A DNA stretch of 34,458 bases from Anabaena sp. 54 (GCA_900299285.1 OMJF01000169.1:1-34458), one strand, 5' to 3'; counted from the stretch's first letter, positions 24,009 to 33,928 are shown. Notes: generated by a model from the letters alone, not told the origin. Numbers and translations are program-made.

Positions 24009-26411
24009 TTAACACATTAGCAAATAAATTCCCCAAATAGCCATAGCACGAAGATAGGTACTAGCGCGGAAAGTAGCATTAGACGTAATAGCCTCTGGGG
24101 TGCGAAATTGCAAACCATTGTCGTAAATTTGCCTCACCACAGCCTCAGTTAACCGCATTGCTTCATTTTTCATGTCCATTTGCACTAAGAAGGCTGCTAG
24201 ACCAAAATTAATTCCAGTCCAAACCTCCAAAGGGTGGGTAGAATGAGGATTTTCTGGTAAACCATTAGGAAGAACACCGTTAGCAGCGCCAAACTTACCA
24301 TTTTGGAATTTGAGAAAACAGGAATCATATACTTTTGTTAAGGCAGACAAAGCGCGATCGCTGGGGACAATATCTGGTAAACTCAATAAACGAGCGTAAA
24401 ATTGCCCGCACAATTGATCAGCCATAACCACATCAGAACCACTGTCACTATCTAAACGGTAATATTCACCATTCCACAGCTTTTCCTGATATATTGGCTT
24501 TGATTGATTTAACCAACCTTGATAAATTGATTTTTGTGTTGTTGTGTTTTGACGTTGTGTTAAAATATCACAGATAGCAATAGCAGCCTCCAAAGCAGCT
24601 AACCACAAACCACCACAATAGGCGCTAACACCATTTAAGCGCCAATCATCAAAAGTTTGGTCAGGTGCGCCGGAATTTTCGGGTATACTGTCCCCATCTA
24701 AATCAAATTTTTTGACATAATCGAGAGTTTGGACAATAGCATCCCAACAATCTGCCAAAAAGTCAAGATCATTTGCACCAGTAAACAGAAAATCTCGATA
24801 TACCTGTAAAACAAAGTCACAACCTAAATCTTTCCAAAGATTGCAATCTTGATAACTAGTGTAATTGGTTTTTTCCCAAACGTGTTCATTGGGTGCGCCT
24901 AAATCGTGAGGTGTCGCGCCTGCGACTTTACGAACTGCCAGGGGACTTGGAGATTTAATTGTGAGATAATAACCGATAATTCTAGTTGTATTATCACTTT
25001 GGGGAATTGCTCGAGCAAAGGCGCGAATTACTGATTTTTCCAGTTCAGGAAATAACATTAATAACCCAAAAGAACCATATAACCGCACATCTAGACTTTC
25101 ATACCAACGGTAATCCAAACATTCTAACACAGCAAACTGACCAACGGGGTCAATTTCCGAGGCCGCACTCCAAAGAGTTCCTCCGCTGGTTAAGTCGTAA
25201 AGCTCGTTGAATAAAGCCATTTTAAACCAATTGGGTAAATCTGGTCTTTCTAAAATAGGATTTTGCCAATTTTGAATGTGCGATCGCCAATTATGATATT
25301 GTTTAAGAGCAGTAGTAGCAATTTGCCAAGCATTTTCACCATTACCACCAAAAAAGTCAGTATACCTGCGGAAATAGTTCACTCCTGCGGCAAATTCTGT
25401 CACCGGAAAATCCCAACTAAGGATAAAGGGAACTTCCAAAGTTTCCCCAGGTTGTAAAGTCAAACGCACCGCAATTGCAGCACCCAATCTGGAATTTTCA
25501 TTTGCGGGAGTTTCATCTATATAATTAGGTAAAGAACCATTTTCCGAGAAACTTTGCCAAATATCTGCACCATTACCTAAACAATTAAAACGGGAATGAT
25601 AAAATATTTCAACCTGGTTATTTTTCGGGTAATTTTTTAAAGTCGCAATACACCAAGTTCCGTCCCCTTCTTGAACAGTTTTATTACTAGAAACTTGACC
25701 AAAAACACAACCAAAATATTGATGATCTTCTGCTAAACAATTATAATTTCCTTGACTTTTGCCCCAAGCTGGTTCATATTCATAAACAGGACTACCATCA
25801 TCTCTAACTTGCACTTGGGGAGATTTTAAAGTATTAGTAAACCAACCTACCATATTTTCCCAAGTTAGCATAATGCTAATAGTAATTGGTGTATTCGTGG
25901 GGTTGTGAGCTTTCCACAAAAAAACTGCCACAGGGTAACTAGTTTCCTGATAATTATCAGCCCAAATTGGCGAAAATTGCTCACAGGTTAATTGAGTTTT
26001 GAAGACATTTTCATAAACAAACCAACTGCGAGGATAAAGTGCATGATAAGTTCCTGACCTCACCCCCAACCCCTCAAGGTCCACAGAGGAAGGTGGATAC
26101 CATTGCCAAGATTGTAGTGTATCATCTTCTGGGGGTTGAGTAGATAAAGCGTAGGCTTGGCCAGATTCAAAGATACTAAATTGACAAGCAGGAACAGTTT
26201 TAAAAGTATGTTCTCCTCCGTCAATGTGCCACAGGTTAAAGTCCCCCCGCGAAGAACGGCCTATACACCCCGCACCAAAGCCACCAAGGGGCATTCCGTG
26301 CCAGGGACCATCATCTATATTACTAGGATAACGGACGGTGTAGGGCTGATTCCAGCCCAGGCCAATGGGACGTTTCCAGGTGCAGGGGGGTATTTGGGGG
26401 TGGTTGGTCAT
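24009..26411 (-). CDS. GH116 family beta-glucosidase/glucosylceramidase-like (GBA2 type)
   Basis: The protein is 800 aa, the normal length of two-domain GH116 enzymes. The N-terminal beta-sandwich domain opens with DGPWHGMPLGGFGAGCIGRS (residue ~32 on), and the C-terminal (alpha/alpha)6 barrel begins near 390. The likely nucleophile is the Glu in VLECLDYRWYESLDVR (near residue 430), and the likely acid/base Asp is in GAPDQTFDDW (near 585), comparable with Glu441 and Asp593 of the characterised Thermoanaerobacterium enzyme. SAYCGGLWLAALEA follows as a further family block. There is no signal peptide. The substrate in cyanobacteria is unknown; beta-glucosides or glucosyl lipids are possible. 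It stands alone, with the repeat-rich hetP upstream region after its stop codon. Confidence 0.9.
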   Translation of the reverse strand: MTNHPQIPPCTWKRPIGLGWNQPYTVRYPSNIDDGPWHGMPLGGFGAGCIGRSSRGDFNLWHIDGGEHTFKTVPACQFSIFESGQAYALSTQPPEDDTLQSWQWYPPSSVDLEGLGVRSGTYHALYPRSWFVYENVFKTQLTCEQFSPIWADNYQETSYPVAVFLWKAHNPTNTPITISIMLTWENMVGWFTNTLKSPQVQVRDDGSPVYEYEPAWGKSQGNYNCLAEDHQYFGCVFGQVSSNKTVQEGDGTWCIATLKNYPKNNQVEIFYHSRFNCLGNGADIWQSFSENGSLPNYIDETPANENSRLGAAIAVRLTLQPGETLEVPFILSWDFPVTEFAAGVNYFRRYTDFFGGNGENAWQIATTALKQYHNWRSHIQNWQNPILERPDLPNWFKMALFNELYDLTSGGTLWSAASEIDPVGQFAVLECLDYRWYESLDVRLYGSFGLLMLFPELEKSVIRAFARAIPQSDNTTRIIGYYLTIKSPSPLAVRKVAGATPHDLGAPNEHVWEKTNYTSYQDCNLWKDLGCDFVLQVYRDFLFTGANDLDFLADCWDAIVQTLDYVKKFDLDGDSIPENSGAPDQTFDDWRLNGVSAYCGGLWLAALEAAIAICDILTQRQNTTTQKSIYQGWLNQSKPIYQEKLWNGEYYRLDSDSGSDVVMADQLCGQFYARLLSLPDIVPSDRALSALTKVYDSCFLKFQNGKFGAANGVLPNGLPENPHSTHPLEVWTGINFGLAAFLVQMDMKNEAMRLTEAVVRQIYDNGLQFRTPEAITSNATFRASTYLRAMAIWGIYLLMC

Positions 26412-26673
26412 GGTTTGAGTTTTACAGGTTGACGCTAATGAAGACTAGCGCGATGTGTGATTTTTCTCAAGTCCTGGGGGAAAAATATTTTTATTTCGCG
26501 CAATCTCTCTTAGATATCCCGTAGGGTAGTCGCAAAGAAGAGACTGAATTAATAGGAATATTAGAACTGGATAGGATTTTTGCTTTGCTGAATGCGAAAA
26601 TAATTGCTGAGTCATGACAGTTAGTAATGCAACTAGAAAATTAGTTAGAGAAAGCTTATTTAAACCCCAGGAA

Positions 26674-26739
26674 AGATCCCTGACTTCTTAATTTAATCTT
26701 TGGTAAATAATGATAGTTTATCAAAGAAATCGGGGATCT
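26674..26739. repeat. Long imperfect hairpin of the AGATCCC family
   Basis: AGATCCCTGACTTCTT (26674-26689) pairs with AAGAAATCGGGGATCT (26724-26739) with two mismatches, and the inner CTTTGGTAAA / TTTATCAAAG extends the stem with one mismatch. It has the same ends as 212-277. Confidence 0.72.
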
Positions 26740-26917
26740 AAATACAGGTTTAGCGATTATATGGTATTCCCAGTCAGAGACTGGAAGGTATATTAAATTT
26801 AGTTAATTAATTCATCCGCGTTTATCTGCGTTTATCTGCGGTCAATTATTCTTGAAATCTTATTCAATGCAGTTTCATCATAATTTTGTATTAACTACAT
26901 TATCAACTATCCTTCTT

Positions 26918-26958
26918 TTTTTAAAAAATCCCCGACCTATTTAAAAAGTCAGGGATTT
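26918..26958 (-). terminator. Terminator of the HtrA protease gene
   Basis: On the - strand AAATCCCTGAC (26958-26948) pairs with GTCGGGGATTT (26936-26926), with one mismatch, and the stem is followed by a T tract. It starts 6 bp after the protease stop codon. Its arms are also a copy of the AGATCCC repeat family, so the repeat seems to have been adopted as a terminator. Confidence 0.68.
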
Positions 26959-26963
26959 CTTGA

Positions 26964-28175
26964 TTAAGAAAGGTCTTTCAATTCAGCGGTACGAACTGAA
27001 AGTATTTGTGTTTGATTACCTCTTTGGACTTTTACCTGCAACGCTTGACCCAGGGTACTGTCTTCTACTATGGATTGTAATTGTTCTGCGCTGGTGATAG
27101 CTTTATTGTCAATCTGCACAATCACATCTCCACGACGGATACCCGCAATTGCAGCGGGAGAATTAGGAACAATTCGCAAGACTAAAACTCCTTTGACTTC
27201 AGGAATCATTAACATGGAGTTAGGATCACTGTTATTTTGTTTTGCTAATTCTGGTGTTAATGTCACCATTTGTACACCTAAGTAGGGGTGAGCTACTTTA
27301 CCATTGCGTTGTAATTGAGTAGCGATCGCTTTAGCTTTGTCAATAGGAATTGCAAAACCGATACCCATCGCATCGGCGCGAATTGCCGTATTAATTCCAA
27401 TCACTTCTCCTAAACCGTTTAATAATGGTCCACCAGAGTTACCAGGGTTAATCGCTGCGTCGGTTTGAATGAAGTCTAACCGTTTATCGCTGATACCAAC
27501 CTGAGCGCTAGAACGTTTTAAGGTGCTGACAATCCCCAGAGTAACGGTATTATCAAATCCTAACGGATTACCAACAGCGATCGCCCAATCTCCCACCTGA
27601 ACATTACGAGAAGAACCTAAAGGTGCTACGGGTAAATCATTACCAGCATTAATCTTAACTACAGCCAAGTCTGTAACTTCATCAATACCACGGACTTTAC
27701 CTTCAAAAGTGCGACCATCTTTCAGACGGACTGTGACTTTATCAGCTTTGTCAACTACGTGAGCATTGGTAAGAATGACACCGCTTTTGTCAATAATAAA
27801 ACCAGAACCTAAACCCCGTAACTGTTCAGTCGGTAATTGTTGGGGAAAACTATCACCAAAAAACCGCCTAAAAAAGGGATCTTCCATAAAAGGATCATTG
27901 CGGCGCGTAATTGTTCTTTCTGTATCAATTCTTACTACTGCTGATCCAACGCGATTCACTGCTGTTGTCACAAAACTATGACCACCAATCGCAGCCGCAG
28001 CGGAAGATGGCTTTTGAGCTACTTTTGTTAATGACTCCGTGACAGGGTTAGGACCCGGTTCTGCTACTGAAGGTAACACCCGCAGAGAGGTAACAGTTAA
28101 TAGCACTCCCATAAAAATCGCTAAAATATGGGTACTGAGTTGTCGGATAGACGGGTATATTTTGGGAAATCGCAT
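26964..28175 (-). CDS. HtrA/Deg-type trypsin-like serine protease with PDZ domain (HhoA/HhoB group)
   Basis: The protein is 403 aa from the ATG at 28175 (AGG ~8 nt upstream); an in-frame GTG 6 bp earlier is less likely. An N-terminal hydrophobic helix (LSTHILAIFMGVLLTVTSLR) is a signal peptide or anchor, placing it in the periplasm or thylakoid lumen. The trypsin-like domain has the triad His in LTNAHVVD (~138), Asp in TDLAVVKI (~170) and Ser in NPGNSGGPLL (~246). One PDZ domain follows (about 300-395, GVLVLRIVPNSPAAIAGIRR). It degrades or refolds damaged exported proteins, for example under light or heat stress. Which of HtrA, HhoA or HhoB it corresponds to cannot be settled here. Confidence 0.93.
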   Translation of the reverse strand: MRFPKIYPSIRQLSTHILAIFMGVLLTVTSLRVLPSVAEPGPNPVTESLTKVAQKPSSAAAAIGGHSFVTTAVNRVGSAVVRIDTERTITRRNDPFMEDPFFRRFFGDSFPQQLPTEQLRGLGSGFIIDKSGVILTNAHVVDKADKVTVRLKDGRTFEGKVRGIDEVTDLAVVKINAGNDLPVAPLGSSRNVQVGDWAIAVGNPLGFDNTVTLGIVSTLKRSSAQVGISDKRLDFIQTDAAINPGNSGGPLLNGLGEVIGINTAIRADAMGIGFAIPIDKAKAIATQLQRNGKVAHPYLGVQMVTLTPELAKQNNSDPNSMLMIPEVKGVLVLRIVPNSPAAIAGIRRGDVIVQIDNKAITSAEQLQSIVEDSTLGQALQVKVQRGNQTQILSVRTAELKDLS

Positions 28176-28341
28176 AATCACAACCTAATCTACAAACCTA
28201 ATTTTTGCTGTTTCTTGATAAATCTATCTACAGTTATTTTTACAGATCAGATTCAGAATTTCTGTTTATTGACATTTTGACTCAATTTTAAGTTTCTTTG
28301 ATGTTGTGGAATCTATTTTTTTCAAGCTAAAATACTAGTTA

Positions 28342-28749
28342 ATGCCAAAATGCCAAAACAAATATGAGTATAATAGCATGAATGATGGAGCAAACCCACT
28401 AACTAACGAATCCTTAGCTACACTAGAGCCAGGAGAGCATTCACACCATCACAATCATACAGATCATACACATTCTCATGTTCACAGTGAAGAGTCTTTA
28501 CGGCGAATTATTAACCGACTTTCGCGCATAGAAGGTCATGTACGTGGTATTAAAAATATGGTACAACATAATACCTCGTGTCCTGATGTATTATTACAAA
28601 TTGCGGCTGTCCGTGGTGCCTTAGATAAGGTAGCACGCATTGTGTTAGATGAACATTTAACTGAGTGTATCGCTAGAGCCGCCCAAGAAGGTAATATGGA
28701 ATCGGAAATTGAACAATTAAAAGCCGCTTTAGATAGATTTTTACCCTAA
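28342..28749 (+). CDS. CsoR/FrmR-family metal-sensing repressor, InrS-like, with His-rich N terminus
   Basis: The protein is 135 aa; a start at the ATG at 28378 (123 aa) is about as likely, since neither has a ribosome site. Residues ~33-50 are a His-rich tract (HSHHHNHTDHTHSHVHSEE). The CsoR core follows: LRRIINRLSRIEGHVRGIKN, then the metal-ligand Cys in HNTSCPDV and the His/Cys pair in LDEHLTECIAR, together the C-H-C set of CsoR-type sensors. With the extra histidines this resembles InrS, the nickel-responsive repressor of nickel export in Synechocystis. No metal exporter gene is adjacent in this window, so its target is unknown. Copper or cobalt sensing is also possible. It is divergent from the HtrA gene. 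Confidence 0.85.
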   Translation: MPKCQNKYEYNSMNDGANPLTNESLATLEPGEHSHHHNHTDHTHSHVHSEESLRRIINRLSRIEGHVRGIKNMVQHNTSCPDVLLQIAAVRGALDKVARIVLDEHLTECIARAAQEGNMESEIEQLKAALDRFLP

Positions 28750-28774
28750 TTCTTAACTTTTAACTGCGGTATCT

Positions 28775-29599
28775 ATGACTGGGAATCAATATCAATTTCA
28801 CTATTCTTTAAATCATAATCCACATAAACCAATAATTCTATTATTACATGGTTTTATGGGTAATATTTATGAATTTGATCAAGTTATTAAATTACTATGC
28901 GATGATTTTTCCTATCTCATTATTGATTTACCTGGACATGGAAAAACTCAGGTTTTAGATGATGAATACTATACCATGCCATCTACAGCCACAGCCATTA
29001 TTCAATTATTAAATCAATTAAAAATTAACCAATGTTATTTAATTGGTTATTCTCTGGGAGGAAGATTAGCTTTATATCTCACTCTCCATTTTTCCAGTAG
29101 GTTTATTAAGGTTATTTTAGAATCTGCTTCCCCTGGTTTAGCAACAGAAATGGCCAGGTTAGCTAGAATTAAAAGTGATGCTCAAATAGCCAGGAAATTA
29201 ACTAGAATAATCAATAAAGATGATTTTTATCACTTTCTCAATAATTGGTATCAACAGCCAATTTTTGGGAAGATTAAAAATCATCCTCAATACCAGTCTA
29301 TGATAGCAAATAGATTAACAAATCATCCCCCAAATTTAGTCAAATCATTGCAATTTATGGGAACAGGTTCTCAACCTTGTTTATGGGAATTACTAACAGA
29401 AAATACTATTCCTGTCTTATTATTAGTAGGAGAAAAAGATGAAAAATTTATTGATATTAATATAGCCATAACTGAAAAATGTAACTTTGCTAAATTACAA
29501 ATAATTCATGATGTTGGACATAATATTCATCTGGAAAATACCTTAGCATTTGTGCAAAATATTCAAGATTTTTTCTCCCCTTCTTCTAGTTTTGCATAA
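28775..29599 (+). CDS. menH: Alpha/beta hydrolase, probable MenH (SHCHC synthase) of phylloquinone synthesis
   Basis: The protein is 274 aa. It has the oxyanion-loop motif LLLHGFMGNIYEFDQ, the nucleophile elbow GYSLGGRLAL (Ser near residue 92), the acid block LLLVGEKDEKF and the catalytic His in DVGHNIHLENTLAF. The HGFMG and IGYSLGGR signatures match MenH, which removes pyruvate from SEPHCHC to form SHCHC on the way to phylloquinone, the photosystem I quinone. Other men genes are not in this window. It starts 25 bp after the repressor and so may share its transcript. Its end overlaps the convergent DUF1611 gene by 14 bp. A general hydrolase role is the alternative. Confidence 0.82.
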   Translation: MTGNQYQFHYSLNHNPHKPIILLLHGFMGNIYEFDQVIKLLCDDFSYLIIDLPGHGKTQVLDDEYYTMPSTATAIIQLLNQLKINQCYLIGYSLGGRLALYLTLHFSSRFIKVILESASPGLATEMARLARIKSDAQIARKLTRIINKDDFYHFLNNWYQQPIFGKIKNHPQYQSMIANRLTNHPPNLVKSLQFMGTGSQPCLWELLTENTIPVLLLVGEKDEKFIDINIAITEKCNFAKLQIIHDVGHNIHLENTLAFVQNIQDFFSPSSSFA

Positions 29600-30632
29600 C
29601 TGCATTTAACAACAATTCAGCCCCGAAACGAATGGGATCTGTACAAGGTAGTCCGGTTTCTGCTATGATTTGAGCGATCGCATTTTTTGCCTCTAATTCC
29701 TCTAAATTTCTGGTATTTAAAGCTATACCCACAACTTTCACGTTTCCGAAAGCACCAGCACCACGGGCAACGATTTCATACATTTGAATCACTTCCGGTA
29801 ATGGGGGAATCGGTATACTAGGATTATTACGGTTGTGAGTTTGTCCTGCTTGATGCACTAATATTAAATGTGTAGGTTGAGAACCGCGAATTAAAGGTAA
29901 AGTTGCCGTTGAACCGGGGTGTAAAAGAGAACCTTGTCCTTCAATTTGCAGAATGTCGTAATGTTGGCCAAAACGCATGACTAACTGTTCCACCGCACCA
30001 GCCGCAAAGTCCACCCGTACAGCATCTAAAGCCACCCCTTCCCCTTCCAACATTAACCCAGTTTGACCAGTGGCTAAAAACTTAGAACGGATACCCTGTA
30101 ATTTAGCCGCCCGATGTAATTCTATACTAGTAGACATTTTTCCAATGGCCATATCCGTCCCCACCGTCAAAACTCGCCGACAGGGTAAAGTTCGCGCCAG
30201 TCCAGATGCTACATCTAAATTGGCTGGTTCTCTCCGTACATCCCAAATTAATTGTCCTGGTTTGAGGAGGGCATTTAATTCCGGTATATTTGCTAGGGGT
30301 GTATGTAATCCATTTACCAAGGACATTCCAGCTTTGAGAGCATCTTGAATATCAGCCCAATAATCATCAGGAACAGCACCACCTTTGGGAGCAATCCCAA
30401 TTACCAAAACTTCCGGCTTATACTGTAATGCTGCTGTCATAGATGCCACAATTGGCACATCTCGCTGAATACCTGTTAAATCTACTAAACATTTACCTAC
30501 AGATTCTCTGTCAATTACAGCCACAATAGGTGATTCACTGTAGCGTAAAATTGATAACCCTGTTTTTCCATGAACTCCAGTAATTCCCTCATGGAGAAGA
30601 ATTGCTATTTTTTGATTAAGCGACAGACGCAC
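29586..30632 (-). CDS. DUF1611 family protein, DgcN-like candidate D-glutamate N-acetyltransferase
   Basis: The protein is 348 aa. It has a Rossmann-like N-terminal domain (to ~135) and a P-loop-type domain with LTVGTDMAIGKMSTSIEL (near 155-172), typical for DUF1611. The GTG start has GGGAG ~9 nt upstream and lies inside the epimerase gene, with a 17-bp overlap, so translation is probably coupled. In marine bacteria a DUF1611 protein (DgcN) acetylates D-glutamate, and its enolase-superfamily partner (DgcA) inverts the product to N-acetyl-L-glutamate. The same two families are joined here, so a role in recovering D-glutamate from peptidoglycan is a reasonable inference, not shown. Confidence 0.8.
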   Translation of the reverse strand: MRLSLNQKIAILLHEGITGVHGKTGLSILRYSESPIVAVIDRESVGKCLVDLTGIQRDVPIVASMTAALQYKPEVLVIGIAPKGGAVPDDYWADIQDALKAGMSLVNGLHTPLANIPELNALLKPGQLIWDVRREPANLDVASGLARTLPCRRVLTVGTDMAIGKMSTSIELHRAAKLQGIRSKFLATGQTGLMLEGEGVALDAVRVDFAAGAVEQLVMRFGQHYDILQIEGQGSLLHPGSTATLPLIRGSQPTHLILVHQAGQTHNRNNPSIPIPPLPEVIQMYEIVARGAGAFGNVKVVGIALNTRNLEELEAKNAIAQIIAETGLPCTDPIRFGAELLLNAVMQN

Positions 30633-31668
30633 TGTATTTTACTCCCAAACCAGGTAAATTATTTGGCAAAACTCTCCCGTTTTCTACCAGCGCACCGCTA
30701 AAAGGATCATCAATTAAATTCAAATGACTATCTAAATCCAAATAATCAGCTAGTGGTGCAAGTTGTAAAGCGGCGGTATTAGCCAGAGAACTATCAGAAT
30801 AGCAGCCAAACATAACTTGTAAATTATGAGCTTTGGCTGTATGTACCATTCGCATAGCCTCGGTAATTCCCCCAGATTTCATTAACTTAATATTAATTCC
30901 ATCTACATTATCAGCTAATTGGGGAATATCCGCACTAGTAAAGCAACTTTCATCAACGAAAATGGGTAAGGGGGAATGTTTTTTCAACTTGGCTAAATTT
31001 GCTTCTTCACCTCTTGCTAAGGGCTGTTCTATGTATTTTATCCCTAAATCAGCTAACCAACTACACATATTCATAGCATCTGCTAAATCCCAACCTCCGT
31101 TAGCATCAACAAATACATCTTTTTCTCCTGTTGCTTCCCGTACGGCTAAAAACATTTTTTGATCTGCTTCTATTCCTTGAGTCGAACCTAATTTTACCTT
31201 GAATAACTGCACATCCATAAATTGTAACCAGTCTTGGGTTCTAGCTTGGGCCCCTGCTGGGGAATTAATCCCAATTGTTACCGATGTTGGTACTATAGCG
31301 CTTTTATTTAGTCCCCAAAGTTGCCACAAAGGTAAACCTAAGCGCTTACCGAGCCAGTCGTGTAATGCCATGTCTAAGGCTGCTTTAACAGCAGAAGGAA
31401 TTTGCATTTGTTCTAATAGTGACTCAATTTCCTGTCTTTGCCAAGGGCTAAATTTTTGAAATATAGGTATAATCTGCTTCATTGTATTGATAATTTGATC
31501 AGTAGTTTGTCTGTAGTTACCCACCCCAAAGGGAGACGCTTCGCCCCAACCTTCAATACCTTCTTGTGCGATTTGTAACCATATATTTGTTGTTTGTGCT
31601 GTTGTTTTGCGACTAATTGTTAAGGGAAATCGTTTGTTAACGGTAAAAGGTTGAAAATTAATTTCCAT
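30616..31668 (-). CDS. Enolase-superfamily epimerase (dipeptide epimerase / DgcA-like)
   Basis: The protein is 350 aa from the ATG at 31668 (MEINFQPFTVNKRFPLTISR), where the family normally begins; the frame is open 24 codons further to another ATG at 31740 but that part looks unrelated. The catalytic Lys pair is in LFKVKLG, metal ligands are in VFVDANGGWD, YIEQPLARGEE and IFVDESCF, and the second-side Lys in GINIKLMKSGG, matching the L-Ala-D/L-Glu epimerase group. Enzymes in this group epimerise dipeptides from the cell wall or N-acetyl-glutamate. The overlapping DUF1611 gene downstream favours the second role here, but both remain possible. Confidence 0.9.
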   Translation of the reverse strand: MEINFQPFTVNKRFPLTISRKTTAQTTNIWLQIAQEGIEGWGEASPFGVGNYRQTTDQIINTMKQIIPIFQKFSPWQRQEIESLLEQMQIPSAVKAALDMALHDWLGKRLGLPLWQLWGLNKSAIVPTSVTIGINSPAGAQARTQDWLQFMDVQLFKVKLGSTQGIEADQKMFLAVREATGEKDVFVDANGGWDLADAMNMCSWLADLGIKYIEQPLARGEEANLAKLKKHSPLPIFVDESCFTSADIPQLADNVDGINIKLMKSGGITEAMRMVHTAKAHNLQVMFGCYSDSSLANTAALQLAPLADYLDLDSHLNLIDDPFSGALVENGRVLPNNLPGLGVKYSASVA

Positions 31669-31995
31669 AACTAAAAAAATATTAAAATGGCGAACGGTAA
31701 CTAACAATTCAAAACTTACCCAACTGGTATAATATCTCATGTAGTGAGAACTTTAGTTCTCTCTTGAGAAAATCAGGGTTAAAGCCCTGACTACAAGCAA
31801 AAAAGCGTAATTTTGTGTGACACTTGCGTAAGTCCCAGTTCTATAATAGCAACGCTTGATGATAAACCCAGTAAAGACACTAATCGAATACATTAGACAT
31901 CACCTGTTAATAATCAAGTCTGGCAGTTACACTAGATCAGGAAACTGTAATTTCTAGATAAGTTCTCAGAAAAACAGCCGTAAAGGATAACTATT
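31669..31995. other. Region between the epimerase and ftsH: repeats and ftsH leader
   Basis: No gene is seen. It holds a small palindromic element (31741-31794), a remnant of the AGGACTTACGCA element end (TGCGTAAGTCC, 31825-31835), and then ~150 bp that should contain the ftsH promoter. AAGGA before 31996 is the ftsH ribosome site. Confidence 0.5.
31741..31794. repeat. Small palindromic element GTAG...CTAC
   Basis: The element contains GAGAACT-TT-AGTTCTC (31746-31761) and AGGG-TTAAAG-CCCT (31775-31788 area) and is bounded by GTAG and CTAC. The 'gtagtgaggacttTAGTcctc...agggctaaagcccttactac' type is frequent between cyanobacterial genes. Confidence 0.6.
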
Positions 31996-33909
31996 ATGAA
32001 AAATTTGCACAAGAATTTTTTGATGAAACAGCATTTATCAGGTTCATCCTCAACTCATGTTTTAACTGGTATGATAGCTGCTGGTTTGATGATATTACCT
32101 GGTATAGATGGTGGTAGTCCCGTTTTAGCGCAGCAAAAAACAGAGCGTCGGGAGTTAAATTATGGGGAGTTAATTCAGAAGGTGAATAAAGGCGAAGTTA
32201 AAAAGGTTGAATTAGATCAAACTGAGCAGATAGCTAAGGTTCATTTAACTGGACAAAAGCCGAATACACCTCCTTTACAGGTGCGCCTTTTAGAGCAAAA
32301 TCCAGAATTAGTGAATAAACTAAAGGAAAAAAATGTTGATTTTGGTGAGGTTTCCTCTGCTGGAAACAGGGTTGCTGTGGGGTTGTTAATTAATCTCATG
32401 TGGATTTTACCCCTGGTGGCTTTAATGATATTATTTCTGCGTCGTTCTGCGAATGCTTCTAACCAAGCCATGAGTTTCGGTAAATCTCGCGCCCGCTTTC
32501 AAATGGAAGCAAAAACCGGGGTTAAATTTGCTGATGTCGCAGGAGTGAATGAAGCTAAAGAAGAATTAGAGGAAGTTGTGACTTTCTTAAAACAGCCGGA
32601 AAAATTTACCGCTGTAGGTGCGAAAATTCCCAAGGGTGTGTTACTAATTGGACCGCCGGGAACGGGGAAAACTCTACTAGCCAAGGCTATTGCGGGTGAA
32701 GCAGGTGTACCTTTTTTCAGTATGTCTGGTTCGGAATTTGTGGAGATGTTTGTGGGTGTGGGCGCTTCCCGTGTGCGGGATTTGTTCAAAAAAGCTAAGG
32801 ATAATGCTCCCTGTATCATTTTTATTGATGAAATTGACGCTGTGGGTCGTCAACGGGGTGCGGGTATTGGTGGAGGAAATGATGAACGAGAACAAACTCT
32901 TAACCAATTATTAACGGAAATGGACGGTTTTGAGGGAAATACAGGGATTATTATTATTGCTGCTACTAACCGACCAGATGTTCTAGATTCGGCTTTGTTA
33001 CGTCCAGGACGCTTTGATAGACAGGTGATTGTGGACGTTCCAGATTTGAAGGGAAGAGAGGAAATTTTGAGAGTCCATGCTCAAAATAAGAAGATTGACC
33101 CTAGTGTATCATTAGAAGCGATCGCTCGGCGCACTCCTGGGTTTACTGGTGCTGATTTAGCTAATTTACTCAATGAAGCTGCTATTTTGACAGCTAGAAG
33201 ACGCAAGGAAGCAGTCACCGATTTAGAAGTTGATAATGCGATAGATCGAGTGGTTGCGGGTATGGAAGGAACTGCTTTAGTAGATAGCAAAAATAAACGC
33301 CTCATTGCGTATCATGAAGTGGGCCACGCTTTGGTAGGTACGTTGGTTAAGGATCATGATCCTGTACAAAAAGTCACTTTAATTCCCAGGGGACAAGCAC
33401 TAGGTTTAACTTGGTTTACTCCCAACGAAGAACAGGGTTTAATTTCCCGTTCCCAAATTTTAGCCCGAATTGCGGCGACTTTGGGCGGTCGTGCGGCGGA
33501 GGAAATCGTGTTTGGTCAAGCGGAGGTGACTACCGGTGCGGGAAATGATTTACAACAAGTGACTAATATGGCTCGACAAATGGTAACAAAGTTTGGAATG
33601 TCTGATTTAGGTCCAGTTTCTTTGGAAAATCAAAATAATAATGATGTATTTTTAGGCCGGGACTGGATGAATAAATCTGAATATTCAGAGGAAATTGCTG
33701 CTAAAATTGATGCTACAGTCCGGGAAATTGTCAGCAAATGCTATATTCAAGCTAAGGAAATCATCCAAGAAAACCGTTTAATTTTGGAGCGGGTGGTTGA
33801 TTTGTTGATAGAACAAGAAACTATTGACGGTGATGTTTTTCGGAAAATTGTCGCCGATAATACTACAATTCAACTAAAAACTCATGAGCCGGTAGCCGTA
33901 CCTTATTAA
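31996..33909 (+). CDS. ftsH: ATP-dependent zinc metalloprotease FtsH
   Basis: The protein is 637 aa. A membrane/signal-like helix ([14 protein letters not shown], ~24-38) and a second helix ([19 protein letters not shown], ~130-148) flank a luminal/periplasmic domain. The AAA domain has Walker A GPPGTGKT (~219-226), Walker [16 protein letters not shown] and the second region of homology [18 protein letters not shown]. The zinc site is AYHEVGHAL (HEVGH near 440). FtsH hexamers extract and degrade membrane proteins; in cyanobacteria they are central to photosystem II repair and iron/stress control. Cyanobacteria have four FtsH proteins and I cannot firmly say which this is. AAGGA lies ~9 nt before the ATG, and a strong terminator follows. 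Confidence 0.96.
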   Translation: MKNLHKNFLMKQHLSGSSSTHVLTGMIAAGLMILPGIDGGSPVLAQQKTERRELNYGELIQKVNKGEVKKVELDQTEQIAKVHLTGQKPNTPPLQVRLLEQNPELVNKLKEKNVDFGEVSSAGNRVAVGLLINLMWILPLVALMILFLRRSANASNQAMSFGKSRARFQMEAKTGVKFADVAGVNEAKEELEEVVTFLKQPEKFTAVGAKIPKGVLLIGPPGTGKTLLAKAIAGEAGVPFFSMSGSEFVEMFVGVGASRVRDLFKKAKDNAPCIIFIDEIDAVGRQRGAGIGGGNDEREQTLNQLLTEMDGFEGNTGIIIIAATNRPDVLDSALLRPGRFDRQVIVDVPDLKGREEILRVHAQNKKIDPSVSLEAIARRTPGFTGADLANLLNEAAILTARRRKEAVTDLEVDNAIDRVVAGMEGTALVDSKNKRLIAYHEVGHALVGTLVKDHDPVQKVTLIPRGQALGLTWFTPNEEQGLISRSQILARIAATLGGRAAEEIVFGQAEVTTGAGNDLQQVTNMARQMVTKFGMSDLGPVSLENQNNNDVFLGRDWMNKSEYSEEIAAKIDATVREIVSKCYIQAKEIIQENRLILERVVDLLIEQETIDGDVFRKIVADNTTIQLKTHEPVAVPY

Positions 33910-33928
33910 TTGAGTTTACAGAATCCTT

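Larger units (their letters stand above)
26412..26963. other. Intergenic region with palindromic and tandem repeats
   Basis: No gene is seen. The region contains the long hairpin 26674-26739, a tandem GCGTTTATCT repeat near 26818-26841 (a common inter-genic motif in cyanobacteria), and the terminator of the HtrA gene. The ~100 bp next to 26412 should hold the promoter of the GH116 gene. Confidence 0.5.
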
